A stretch of DNA of 64,000 nt from Thermococcus sp. EP1 (GTDB taxonomy: Archaea > Methanobacteriota_B > Thermococci > Thermococcales > Thermococcaceae). Location of the stretch: assembly GCF_001317345.1 (NCBI RefSeq), contig NZ_JXCG01000004.1:124001-188000 (forward strand). The letters run 5' to 3'. This document shows, piece by piece, positions 8,707 to 15,827 of this stretch; the stretch's first letter is position 1, and every line of letters begins with the position of its first letter. The notes beneath the pieces are model-generated. The model was not told where the DNA came from and did not search any database. It saw nothing but the letters and a program-made list of their open reading frames with translations. A program made the position numbers and the translations under genes.

Positions 8707-8921
8707 TTTATATCCCCTACAAATCACTGAGAAAAATCATAAAAACTTTTGCCTACTTCTTAAGTGGGATGATAGTCTTTTCCTTAATCGTGGAGCCATC
8801 TCAAAAACAGAAAATGGAAAGAAAATGGAAAGAAAATGTACTCAGTAACCTATGAATCAATAATAAACACAGGAAAACTAGTACTGGTGTTATGTAATGT
8901 ACCTACTAGCAATCTCCTTAA
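8707..8921. other. Non-coding AT-rich gap with a small tandem repeat
   Basis: Together with the following fragment this is the longest stretch without a convincing gene in the window. It carries the dtdA promoter (about 8728-8745) and a two-copy tandem repeat of AATGGAAAGAA (about 8812-8838). No RNA structure or intact gene is evident. Its disordered look is consistent with decayed sequence. Confidence 0.5.
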
Positions 8922-9068
8922 CAGAATGTTCCAAAAAACCTAAGAAAAGAAATAAGATTGATTATTGATGCAATAGGATTGACAGGTGCAACACTTCATC
9001 TCGTCCCAGTAGCCCTAGGAGGTACCGTAATTATTGCTCTTAAGTTATTTAGAAAACTCAGAAGTTAA
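8922..9068 (+). pseudogene. Possible gene remnant with one membrane segment
   Basis: An open stretch of 48 codons on the plus strand, bounded by a TAA at 8919 and ending TAA at 9066-9068. It encodes KNLRKEIRLIIDAIGLTGAT followed by a hydrophobic segment LHLVPVALGGTVIIAL and a basic end KLFRKLRS. There is no ATG or GTG at a sensible place and no ribosome binding site. It looks like the tail of a lost membrane-protein gene, but could be chance. It converges on the pilin-like gene and overlaps its stop by four bases. Confidence 0.3.
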
Positions 9069-9244
9069 CCTCCTCCCCTTCTTGCTTTTTCTAATTCTTG
9101 AATAATTGTTTGAGTTAAGTTTTGAATGTTTTGAGCTGCATTTAATACTGTCTGCCTAACTATTCGAATTACCACAAAAACAATTATCAATATAATAGCT
9201 ACCATCATCAAATACTCTATGGCTGCTTGAGCATTTCTTTTCAT
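9065..9244 (-). CDS. Small class III signal peptide (pilin/archaellin-like) protein
   Basis: 59-residue protein starting MKRNAQAAIEYLMMVAIILI. The basic N terminus followed by the QAAIEYL core and a long hydrophobic helix is the class III signal peptide seen in archaeal type IV pilin-like proteins. These are cleaved by the prepilin peptidase EppA or FlaK just before the Gln. The mature part is a Gln/Asn-rich helix (QTVLNAAQNIQNLTQTIIQE) ending in a basic Gly-rich tail, far shorter than an adhesive pilin. It may be a minor pilin, a pilus-assembly primer or a membrane-anchored peptide. It lies two bases after a 47-residue membrane-protein gene and is surely co-transcribed with it. Confidence 0.75.
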   Translation of the reverse strand: MKRNAQAAIEYLMMVAIILIIVFVVIRIVRQTVLNAAQNIQNLTQTIIQELEKARRGGG

Positions 9245-9246
9245 GT

Positions 9247-9390
9247 TTATCCCCCAAATGCTTGAGCTATTTGCTTTGCCACGAAACCTGATGCAATAAT
9301 AAACCCAACTGCAACTGCACTAGTTATGATCACAAAGTCCACTAATTTGTCCAATACATACATTAATATCTTTTTCTCTTTTTCATCCAT
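9247..9390 (-). CDS. 47-residue single-span membrane protein
   Basis: Starts MDEKEKKILMYVLDKLVDFV at the ATG at 9390, preceded by GGTGGT, and has one membrane span (VIITSAVAVGFIIASGFVA) and a short C terminus QIAQAFGG. I do not recognise a family. The two-base spacing to the pilin-like gene suggests joint expression, perhaps as a partner or assembly peptide. A longer in-frame upstream extension exists but has no ribosome binding site, so I rejected it. Confidence 0.65.
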   Translation of the reverse strand: MDEKEKKILMYVLDKLVDFVIITSAVAVGFIIASGFVAKQIAQAFGG

Positions 9391-9425
9391 TCTAACCACC
9401 ATATAAAGAATAACTATCAAAGATC

Positions 9426-9442
9426 TTAATAAATGTTTAGTC
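9426..9442 (-). promoter_or_regulatory. Putative TATA promoter of the small membrane/pilin pair
   Basis: The minus strand reads GACTAAACATTTATTAAG, with a TATA-like TTTATTAA about 40 bases upstream of the 47-residue gene. Confidence 0.45.
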
Positions 9443-9457
9443 AAAAAGAAAAGATGG

Positions 9458-10654
9458 TTAATAAAGCATAACTTCAAAACCAAGTTCACTCAAAAGGTCC
9501 GCAAGTTCTTCACTATCCACATACACTAGCAGATGATGGTTCCCTAGAGTTCCATCAACGAAATCTTTTGCTTCTTCTATTTTAAGCTTTAATTGGGTTC
9601 TACATCTATATTCACTCCTCTCTTGACCCAAAACTTCAACTCCTGCTACCACTGCCTTTCTTCCTCTGATTTTTAGTAAAGAGGCCTTCCCTTTTGGAAG
9701 ATTTACTGCAACACCCACGCCTTTTCCACTTTCAAAGTGTGATCTTAAAATATAGTTGGCAATTAGTGGAGCAGTACAGTGAGCCAAGATTATATGATTC
9801 TCTCCATAATCTGCTATGTTACCCATAAAAGCTGGTTTATCAAAGAATCTTCTCACTATAAGCATCCCCAATAGAGAATTTAGCTCCCCTTCACATGCGG
9901 CGGGAATTCCCTCTGCATTCAACATTGCTAATGCCAAACAGGGAGTTGCATTAAGTTTGTTAAGCATTTCAAAGCATCCTATGGCAAATCCATCCAATTT
10001 GTAATCATTAATTATTTTCTTAAGAGCCACATATATTCTACCAGCTTTTACAAGATCTTCCCTTTGTGGCTCTTTAATCTCCTTGGCTTTTGCAATAATT
10101 TCCTCCACAGCCTTCCAGCCTTCAGCTTCAGTAGTTGCATCATAATACTCATAGAATTTTTTCAAACTTATATGAATATAAGGAAGTCCGAATTTCTCAT
10201 TTATCAGCCAAATCGAAGTCCTTCCTATAAGACCCAACCTAATGTTGAGGAATTTATCAAGCATGTTTTTTATATCCTCATACCCTAAAAGGGCTGCTTT
10301 TAGTTCACTAATACTCTTCACAAGTGCTGTCGGGATTAGGTTGTCCCTAAAATATTCCCTAAGCTCAATAGCCGCAGCAATGGAGTTATTGAAAGAGTCT
10401 CCAAAAAGAATTATCGGCTTTCTGTAATAAACAAATTCTTTCAAAGCATTTTCAGTCCCTCCTGTAAGAGGATAAATAACAATGATGTCTACATCCTTAA
10501 AGTCCACCTCTCTAGTGTCTGATTTTGAAGATATAAAAGTGCCTCCTTCTATTTCAAATTCATCCACAAGTTTCATTAAAAACTTGGAAGCTTTTTCTTC
10601 AAAGGCCTTAGGGTCTGCTATTTCACTAATTCCAAACGCTATTCCTACTTTCAT
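9458..10654 (-). CDS. L-fucose/L-arabinose isomerase-like protein
   Basis: 398-residue cytosolic protein of the FucI/AraA C-terminal fold. The N-terminal half is a Rossmann-like sugar-binding region. The C-terminal half has CFEMLNKLNATPCLALAMLN (about 235-255), the acidic pair PAACEGELNSLLGM and the HCTAP and LGNHHLL segments that match metal and substrate ligand regions of fucose isomerase. In FucI the second ligand is Asp in CEGD; here it is Glu. A sugar isomerase role is likely but the substrate is unknown. GGTGAG precedes the ATG. A second, larger FucI-like gene lies at 22432-23916. Confidence 0.8.
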   Translation of the reverse strand: MKVGIAFGISEIADPKAFEEKASKFLMKLVDEFEIEGGTFISSKSDTREVDFKDVDIIVIYPLTGGTENALKEFVYYRKPIILFGDSFNNSIAAAIELREYFRDNLIPTALVKSISELKAALLGYEDIKNMLDKFLNIRLGLIGRTSIWLINEKFGLPYIHISLKKFYEYYDATTEAEGWKAVEEIIAKAKEIKEPQREDLVKAGRIYVALKKIINDYKLDGFAIGCFEMLNKLNATPCLALAMLNAEGIPAACEGELNSLLGMLIVRRFFDKPAFMGNIADYGENHIILAHCTAPLIANYILRSHFESGKGVGVAVNLPKGKASLLKIRGRKAVVAGVEVLGQERSEYRCRTQLKLKIEEAKDFVDGTLGNHHLLVYVDSEELADLLSELGFEVMLY

Positions 10655-10741
10655 CTCACCAACCTCCAGAATGTTAAGGAGTAGAAAGAATTTAAGGTTA
10701 CCGTTTTAAGGTCTGAGATACAATAATAGAGTGTGATAAAA
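10655..10741. promoter_or_regulatory. Divergent promoter region of the FucI-like gene and HARP
   Basis: An 87-base intergenic region with TATA-like elements for both directions: minus-strand CCTTAAATTC (about 10689-10698) for the FucI-like gene and plus-strand CCGTTTTAAGG (about 10701-10711) for the HARP gene. Confidence 0.45.
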
Positions 10742-11326
10742 ATGATTCGCTTTATCCTTGATACAAGTATTTTTGTAAATCCCGATATTAGAAATAAGTT
10801 TGGAGAAAACCCTACCGAAGCTATGAAAAAATTCTTAGAATATGCTGAGCGTCTTTTTGGGAGAGTAGAGTTCTATATGCCACCTGGAATTTACAAAGAG
10901 GTCACCCATTTTGTTGAACTTGAAGAGGTTTCTCCAAATATAGAAATTTATATTGTAAAGAAACCACCCAATGTTCATGATATTAAAATCCCTGCTTTCG
11001 TTGTTTATGAACTTATTGAGGACATACGAAGAAGAATTGATAAAGGACTTAGAGTCGCAGAAAAGGCAGTTAGAGAGAGTGTAGTAGATAGTCAGAACGT
11101 AAATACAATAATACAAAAACTTCGGAGAAATTATAGAAAAGCTTTAAGAGAGGGAATAGTTGATAGCAAAGAAGATTTTGAGCTTATATTACTTGCCAAA
11201 GAACTGGACGCCACAATAGTCTCTGCAGATGTCGGTATTCTAACATGGGCCCAGAAAATGGGTATTAAATGGATCGATGCTGCCCGGTTCAAGGAAGTTC
11301 TAGATGAGTTAATAGAAAAGGTCTGA
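10742..11326 (+). CDS. RNA-free ribonuclease P (HARP; 'RNA ligase partner' PIN protein)
   Basis: 194-residue PIN-domain nuclease of the HARP family, homologues of the Aquifex protein-only RNase P that trims tRNA 5' leaders. The protein opens MIRFILDTSIFVNPDIRNKF. Its acidic residues Asp7, Asp141, Asp145 and Asp163 have the same spacing (4 then 18) as the Aquifex catalytic set as I recall it (7, 138, 142, 160). A helical insertion rich in Arg/Lys (about 92-140) corresponds to the oligomerisation/tRNA-binding region. The start is the ATG at 10742; the GTG upstream is part of the GTGATA ribosome binding site. The organism also encodes RNP-type RNase P (Rpp29 at 55607), so this is probably an auxiliary activity. 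Confidence 0.88.
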   Translation: MIRFILDTSIFVNPDIRNKFGENPTEAMKKFLEYAERLFGRVEFYMPPGIYKEVTHFVELEEVSPNIEIYIVKKPPNVHDIKIPAFVVYELIEDIRRRIDKGLRVAEKAVRESVVDSQNVNTIIQKLRRNYRKALREGIVDSKEDFELILLAKELDATIVSADVGILTWAQKMGIKWIDAARFKEVLDELIEKV

Positions 11327-11387
11327 ACTTTTTCCAAACTAACCTCTTGGAATTAAAAGACATGTTTATGAAAGAATTAGAGAAGAA

Positions 11388-11957
11388 TCAAATTTGTTCT
11401 AGAAGTTTCTTCCTCTTTTCTTCATACTCCTCCTGAGAGAGCACGCCCATATCGTAGAGTTCTTTGAGCTTTTTAAGCTTTTCAAGCGGATCTTCTTGTT
11501 TAATTGTGGTTTTCCTTGGCTCCATTCGTATCCCCCTACTCACGATTTCCCTTGGCTTATGAATTATCCACTCCTCACTCATTAAGTGTTTCTTTCTCTC
11601 AATTAAAACCGGTTCAACAGCAATTTCGTTTAGTGCATCTCTTATGGCCCCTATTGCTTTTTTTGCTTCCTCTTTATCCATTCTTGGTAGTACAATTTCA
11701 CTTCCATCTTCCCTTTTGATTAGAAATTCAGAATAGAGCTTTCCAACTTTGGTATAAACTAGTTCAAGTTTCTCATACGGTATCGCTGTTAGTTCATATC
11801 TCCCCAGAATTTTCTCATCTATGTACATAATCCTTCTATCAGTTACCACAAGCCACTTAGGCTTTGCTTCAAGACTAAATTTCTTTCTTATTGCATAGAG
11901 AACCTTTTCATCTGGGGCAAGGTTTTCCAAGACTCCTTTCGGAAGTTTTTCTTTCAT
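11388..11957 (-). CDS. PH-like domain protein with C-terminal SHOCT motif
   Basis: 189-residue cytosolic protein. The N-terminal 100 residues (LAPDEKVLYAIRKKF, WLVVTDRRIMYIDEKILG, LPRMDKEEAKKAIGAIRDAL) have the pattern of a bacterial PH-like domain. A basic linker (about 120-155) leads to a C-terminal SHOCT helix pair (DPLEKLKKLKELYDMGVLSQ followed by EEYEEKRKKLLEQI). SHOCT motifs are thought to mediate oligomerisation. The molecular role is unknown. GGTGAGAG lies ahead of the ATG. Monocistronic. Confidence 0.8.
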   Translation of the reverse strand: MKEKLPKGVLENLAPDEKVLYAIRKKFSLEAKPKWLVVTDRRIMYIDEKILGRYELTAIPYEKLELVYTKVGKLYSEFLIKREDGSEIVLPRMDKEEAKKAIGAIRDALNEIAVEPVLIERKKHLMSEEWIIHKPREIVSRGIRMEPRKTTIKQEDPLEKLKKLKELYDMGVLSQEEYEEKRKKLLEQI

Positions 11958-12219
11958 GCACTCTCACCATTTTACATTTCCCATTTAAGAATATATAACC
12001 TTGTCCGTTGCTTTCTTAAATTAATAAAAGAAAACAAATAGAAAATTCACTTTCTTCTCCCTGACCTCCTCCCCGCCGTAACATTCAGTATACCTCAATA
12101 TTTGTCAAAATTAACTGAAACAAAAGGCAAAATCGGGATTGGTAATTATATTACCCCCAAGATGCTCAATGAATAAAGTTTATTATGCCAAATAACTTAA
12201 CTTATGGTTAGGTGATTTC
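11958..12219. other. Intergenic region between divergent genes
   Basis: 262 bases holding the promoters of the PH-SHOCT gene (minus) and the BtpA-family gene (plus, TATA-like AAAGTTTATTATG at about 12175-12187). A pyrimidine-rich patch near 12055-12075 has no evident function. I see no gene here. Confidence 0.5.
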
Positions 12220-13002
12220 ATGAATTTTGAAAGAAAAGTTCTCATTGGGATGGTTCATCTCAAATCCCTGCCAGGCTCATATCTTTATGAAGAAAACTTT
12301 GATGTAGTGCTCGAACATGCCATCAGAGAAGCAGAAAAGCTTGAACAAGCAGGTTTTGATGCAATAATGATTGAAAACTTCAATGACATACCGTTTTCAA
12401 AAACTGTTGAACCAATAACGATTGCTGCTATGAGCGTTATTTCAAAGTCTATTAAAGACGTGATTTCACTACCACTTGGCATAAATGTACTGAGAAACGA
12501 TGCCATAGCAGCCTATTCAATAGCATATACAGTGAAAGCTGATTTCATTAGGGTGAACGTACTAACTGGAGTTGCTTATACAGATCAAGGAGTGATTGAG
12601 GGAGTAGCCAATGAACTTGCTAAGCTGAGAAAATTGCTTCCATCAAAAATAAAAATCTTTGCCGATGTCCACGTCAAGCATGGATATCATTTTGGGGATT
12701 TTGAAGAAGCTCTAAATGATACGATCGAAAGAGGTTTAGCAGATGCTGTAATAATAAGTGGACAACGAACGGGAAGTGAAGTAGATTTAAAAAAGCTAAA
12801 GATAGCTAAAAATATTTCAAATGTTCCAGTCTTAGTTGGTTCTGGCACCACTTATAATAACTTACCAAATCTCTGGCCATATGCAGATGGATTCATTATT
12901 GGAACATGGATCAAAAAAGATGGGAAAAGCCAAAATGATATTGATCCAGAACGAGCAAGAAAAATTGTTGAGCTAGCAACAAGACTTCGGAAAAATCTTT
13001 GA
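12220..13002 (+). CDS. BtpA/SgcQ family TIM-barrel protein
   Basis: 260-residue protein of the BtpA family (related to SgcQ). It begins with VLIGMVHLKSLPGSYLYEEN and has AGFDAIMIENFNDIPF, PLGINVLRNDAIAAYSIAY, KIFADVHVKHG and the phosphate-loop-like VLVGSGTTYNNLPNLWPYAD and GFIIGTW at the C terminus. In cyanobacteria BtpA is needed for photosystem I accumulation. In archaea the role is unknown, but the fold implies a phosphosugar or similar ligand. AGGTGATTTC precedes the ATG. Not in an obvious operon. Confidence 0.9.
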   Translation: MNFERKVLIGMVHLKSLPGSYLYEENFDVVLEHAIREAEKLEQAGFDAIMIENFNDIPFSKTVEPITIAAMSVISKSIKDVISLPLGINVLRNDAIAAYSIAYTVKADFIRVNVLTGVAYTDQGVIEGVANELAKLRKLLPSKIKIFADVHVKHGYHFGDFEEALNDTIERGLADAVIISGQRTGSEVDLKKLKIAKNISNVPVLVGSGTTYNNLPNLWPYADGFIIGTWIKKDGKSQNDIDPERARKIVELATRLRKNL

Positions 13003-13221
13003 GATATCTTTCCCCGATCTCACCTTTTTGATATATTATCTGGGCTAATGCTCAGTTTTCAATATACCAGTTCTAAATGAAAACACCCTGTCTTGAGGAG
13101 GACTTTCAGAAGGTAATGAGATATTACTTATAGAAGTCTCTCTTCTAAATCCAACTAATAACTCGATGAGAGGTCTTTTCAATCTTCCGGTTTTGGTGCA
13201 CAGACAAAGGAGGTATTGATA
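13003..13221. other. Intergenic region before the secreted caspase-like gene
   Basis: 219 bases. It carries a strong ribosome binding site AAAGGAGGT (13207-13214) for the next gene and a TATA-like TTACTTATAG (about 13125-13134). A short open tail around 13090-13132 (CLEEDFQKVMRYYL then stop) may be a remnant of a decayed gene, which would fit insertion of the following gene here. Confidence 0.4.
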
Positions 13222-15405
13222 ATGAAAAAAGGTTGGATATTATTGAGCTTAATGATCAGTCTAAGCTTGATATTATCTTCAGTTACTGCACACTTCGATC
13301 CTCCGGGTTCTCCTGCGATCCAAGTAGACGTTTATCTTCTCGGAGTTTCCCTTAGCGAAGATATGGACGATGGGTGGAACGGCTATGCTGATATCGTAGG
13401 AAACTATAAAATAGTTCATAAGGGTCACGAAAGTAAGAACGGGAACATTGAAATGATATACTATGACTGGGACACTCTAAAAGGAAAAATGGGCTACATC
13501 CGCAAGAGACTACTCTACAGCCATAAAGAGTGTTCTCCACTGAATGAGATAACTATTGACGTGGATTTGGAGGAATACAACGACATTTTATCTAATAGTG
13601 CAATAGGGTCTGGTTCTATAAAGATAAGCAAGCCGGGGAAATACACAATAGATTCCGGAAAAGGAAAGCTATTAATAGAAGTTAAAACTACTCCAGCAGT
13701 TCTTTATTCCGATGAGTGCTCATATTTCTATGATCAACCAAATGACTATGCAAGCAGCATTGTGACGAGCTCTGGGGGATATGTTTACGACTGGCAACTT
13801 GCAAACATGATGAAGATGTGGATAGCCAAGAGAACGGGCTATGCGAATATGGTCTTCATCTTCAACCAGTGCTTTGGCGGAGGAATGATTGATGACCTTA
13901 AAGAAAAGCTTAAAGGCACAGGCGATGCGGCCTTTTTGAGCGCATCTAAACATGATGAACCTGCGTGGGGCCTTGCTGATGGGTACACACCAGCCAGCTG
14001 GCCCGAAATGGGGAGAAGAGGATTCACTCGACCTGAGGGTTACTACCCAAAGGAAATTGGAGAGGAGTTAGAAAGGACAGGTGGAGATGCCCCAACAATG
14101 AAAGAAATGGCCAAAAGAGCCGAGCAACAAGATGCACGCGGCCCCTATGGGTTAGGGTTCAAGGAAACTCCTCAGTACACTTCGGTGGGAAATGGAGATA
14201 ATATTAAGATAGGAAAAAAAGCTGATGGTTCAGATGTTGCAAGCAAGCATGCTATCCTCTTTGCTGGAGACGCGGATAGCAAGAGGCACTGGAACAACCT
14301 CGATAGAGCATATAAAGCACTTAAAAAACAGGGTTTTACGGATGCCAATATAATAACTCTGGCTGGAAATGGGAAAACCATGCCAGACGGCACAAATGTC
14401 CCGAACTATGTGGATGGGCCAGGGACAAAAAAGGCCCTTTTTGAGGCTATTATAAACGTGAGCAAAAAAATGAACAAAAACGAGCAGCTCATATTTTGGG
14501 TCTCTGATCATGGAAATAGAGAAAGGACAGAAACAGCCCTTGATAAAGCGATAAAAGATCCCGTAAAGCAGACGGTGCCCCCACGGGAGACTGCTAAAAG
14601 ACCCGAACAAATTTCTTGGGATCTGGATGAGGAATTTTTAAAAGTGATAAAGCTCGATCCGAACAACCAACCCTACGTAAGCATACTCGTTGAAGCAACT
14701 CCTGTGGTTATTGAATATGGAGAGTATTTCCTTGAGAATATAAAACTCTATGTAAATGAGAACGAGTTAGAGTTAGAGCTAATCGAGCCCATCATTGCAT
14801 ATGATGAGGAACCAGATTTGGATGCCTATGAACTTGTGTATCTTGTGGATGAGAGGATTCTGAGAGAAGAAAACCTCATTGAGGTTGAATGGTCAGGAAA
14901 TGCAGAAATGTTCGTTGAGTACAATATAATGGGGCTCATGATAAGCACAGGAGGCATAAATGAGCTTGAACCCGAAGTCATTGAAGTTGTTGAGGAACAA
15001 ACTCTCTTTGAGCTTCTGAGAGAATATGTGCCCATATACAATGAAAATGCCGATAATCTGCCAGGATTTATCAAAAGAATAGCTGGAAATGAGAGGATAG
15101 ACCTCGAGATAACGCTTGAAAACAAAAGCATCCTCAACATGGGCGTCGTGACGGAAAATGGCCGCATAGTGGAATTTTCAAAAGGCAAAATTTCAAAGCC
15201 GACGATGAGGGCATGGACAAGTGAAGACGTTGCAAGAAGAATCATAAACTCAGAACATCCTGTAAGTACTGGAGTAAACGCTCTAAAAATGGGGGAGATA
15301 AGATACAGCGGTGTCGGGTTTAGGAGAACTCTAAGGATCCTTGCTGTGAAAATAGTGATAAAAGTGTACAGGATCGTGGAGGTCATAGGAGATCTTTTTG
15401 GTTAA
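13222..15405 (+). CDS. Secreted caspase/legumain-like (clan CD) protein with separated Cys and His modules
   Basis: 727-residue exported protein with a Sec-type signal peptide (MKKGWILLSLMISLSLILSS, about 1-23). Module A (about 158-250) has a caspase-fold helix DWQLANMMKMWIAKR and strand, then NMVFIFNQCFGGGM with putative catalytic Cys217, followed by SASKHDEPAWG. The place where a catalytic His would precede reads SSGG. Module B (about 342-440) begins HAILFAGDADSKRHWNNLDR like the C13 legumain N terminus and ends IFWVSDHGNRE with putative catalytic His430, but no Cys follows (strand YVSILVEATPVV). The C-terminal 240 residues look like beta-sandwich domains and an amphipathic end. The order Cys then His is reversed relative to known clan CD enzymes. 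AAAGGAGGT supports the ATG at 13222. Peptidase activity is inferred, not shown. Confidence 0.75.
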   Translation: MKKGWILLSLMISLSLILSSVTAHFDPPGSPAIQVDVYLLGVSLSEDMDDGWNGYADIVGNYKIVHKGHESKNGNIEMIYYDWDTLKGKMGYIRKRLLYSHKECSPLNEITIDVDLEEYNDILSNSAIGSGSIKISKPGKYTIDSGKGKLLIEVKTTPAVLYSDECSYFYDQPNDYASSIVTSSGGYVYDWQLANMMKMWIAKRTGYANMVFIFNQCFGGGMIDDLKEKLKGTGDAAFLSASKHDEPAWGLADGYTPASWPEMGRRGFTRPEGYYPKEIGEELERTGGDAPTMKEMAKRAEQQDARGPYGLGFKETPQYTSVGNGDNIKIGKKADGSDVASKHAILFAGDADSKRHWNNLDRAYKALKKQGFTDANIITLAGNGKTMPDGTNVPNYVDGPGTKKALFEAIINVSKKMNKNEQLIFWVSDHGNRERTETALDKAIKDPVKQTVPPRETAKRPEQISWDLDEEFLKVIKLDPNNQPYVSILVEATPVVIEYGEYFLENIKLYVNENELELELIEPIIAYDEEPDLDAYELVYLVDERILREENLIEVEWSGNAEMFVEYNIMGLMISTGGINELEPEVIEVVEEQTLFELLREYVPIYNENADNLPGFIKRIAGNERIDLEITLENKSILNMGVVTENGRIVEFSKGKISKPTMRAWTSEDVARRIINSEHPVSTGVNALKMGEIRYSGVGFRRTLRILAVKIVIKVYRIVEVIGDLFG

Positions 15406-15557
15406 TTTTTTTCCTTTTTGAGTTTTTCTATTATATATTCCGCATACCACTCAGGCCAGTTTTCGTCCCTCTTTCCAAGCTTCTTTTCATATTCAGCATG
15501 TGCCGTTTCGGCTTCTTTTAGAAGTTGAATAAGCTTTTCTTTTGTAATATTACACAT
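15402..15557 (-). CDS. Small conserved hypothetical protein
   Basis: 51-residue helical protein starting MCNITKEKLIQLLKEAETAH. It has the pattern AHAEYEKKLGKRDENWPEWY, a motif (HxxYExxLGxRDxxWPxWYAxYI) I associate with small soluble proteins in many bacteria and archaea, with no firm function. The ATG at 15557 follows GGTGACA. A longer upstream reading would run antisense through tRNA-Gly and is not credible. It converges with the caspase-like gene and overlaps its end by four bases. Confidence 0.7.
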   Translation of the reverse strand: MCNITKEKLIQLLKEAETAHAEYEKKLGKRDENWPEWYAEYIIEKLKKEKN

Positions 15558-15632
15558 CAATGTCACCAAGAAAGAAGTGAACTTACTAATATTTAAGAAT
15601 TTAGAGAACAGAAAACCTCCAAAAACAAATTG

Positions 15633-15710
15633 TGGTGCGGTGGCCGGGATTCGAACCCGGGTCACCGGCTTGGAAGGCCGGTGTCCTAGACCAGGCTAGA
15701 CTACCACCGC
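15633..15710 (-). tRNA. tRNA-Gly (anticodon TCC)
   Basis: Minus-strand cloverleaf with acceptor GCGGTGG/CCACCGC, anticodon stem CCGGC/GCCGG and loop CTTCCAA, T arm GGTTCGAATCC and encoded CCA. Confidence 0.96.
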
Positions 15711-15737
15711 ATGTAGCTGTTTTAACATGAGTGGATT

Positions 15738-15756
15738 TGGATTTATAAAGTTTGCG
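15738..15756 (-). promoter_or_regulatory. TATA promoter of tRNA-Gly
   Basis: The minus strand reads TCGCAAACTTTATAAATCC; the TATA box TTTATAAAT lies about 35 bases upstream of the tRNA-Gly 5' end. Confidence 0.65.
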
Positions 15757-15762
15757 ATGAGG

Positions 15763-15805
15763 AAGGTTTTTAAATCACTTCCAGAACAAGGTTATGTACA
15801 TGTAA
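15763..15805 (+). promoter_or_regulatory. Promoter and possible operator of the thiamine-type binding-protein gene
   Basis: GGTTTTTAAATCA (15766-15778) is a TATA-like element. About 15 bases downstream lies GTTATGTACATGTAAA, containing the overlapping palindromes ATGTACAT and ACATGT, in the expected transcription-start region. This placement suits a repressor site, but no regulator is known. Confidence 0.45.
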
Positions 15806-15827
15806 AAATCGGTTTTAGGTGAAGGAT

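Noticed and set aside
8812-8838. Tandem AATGGAAAGAA repeat as a possible CRISPR remnant
   Set aside because: Only two short direct copies without spacers; it does not resemble Thermococcales CRISPR repeats.
13352-15386. Several long minus-strand ORFs opposite the caspase-like gene
   Set aside because: They mirror the plus-strand coding sequence, which has a signal peptide, a strong ribosome binding site and domain motifs; the shadows have none.
15780-15827. TPP riboswitch upstream of the thiamine-type binding protein
   Set aside because: The leader is too short and shows no conserved TPP-aptamer core; only small palindromes are present.
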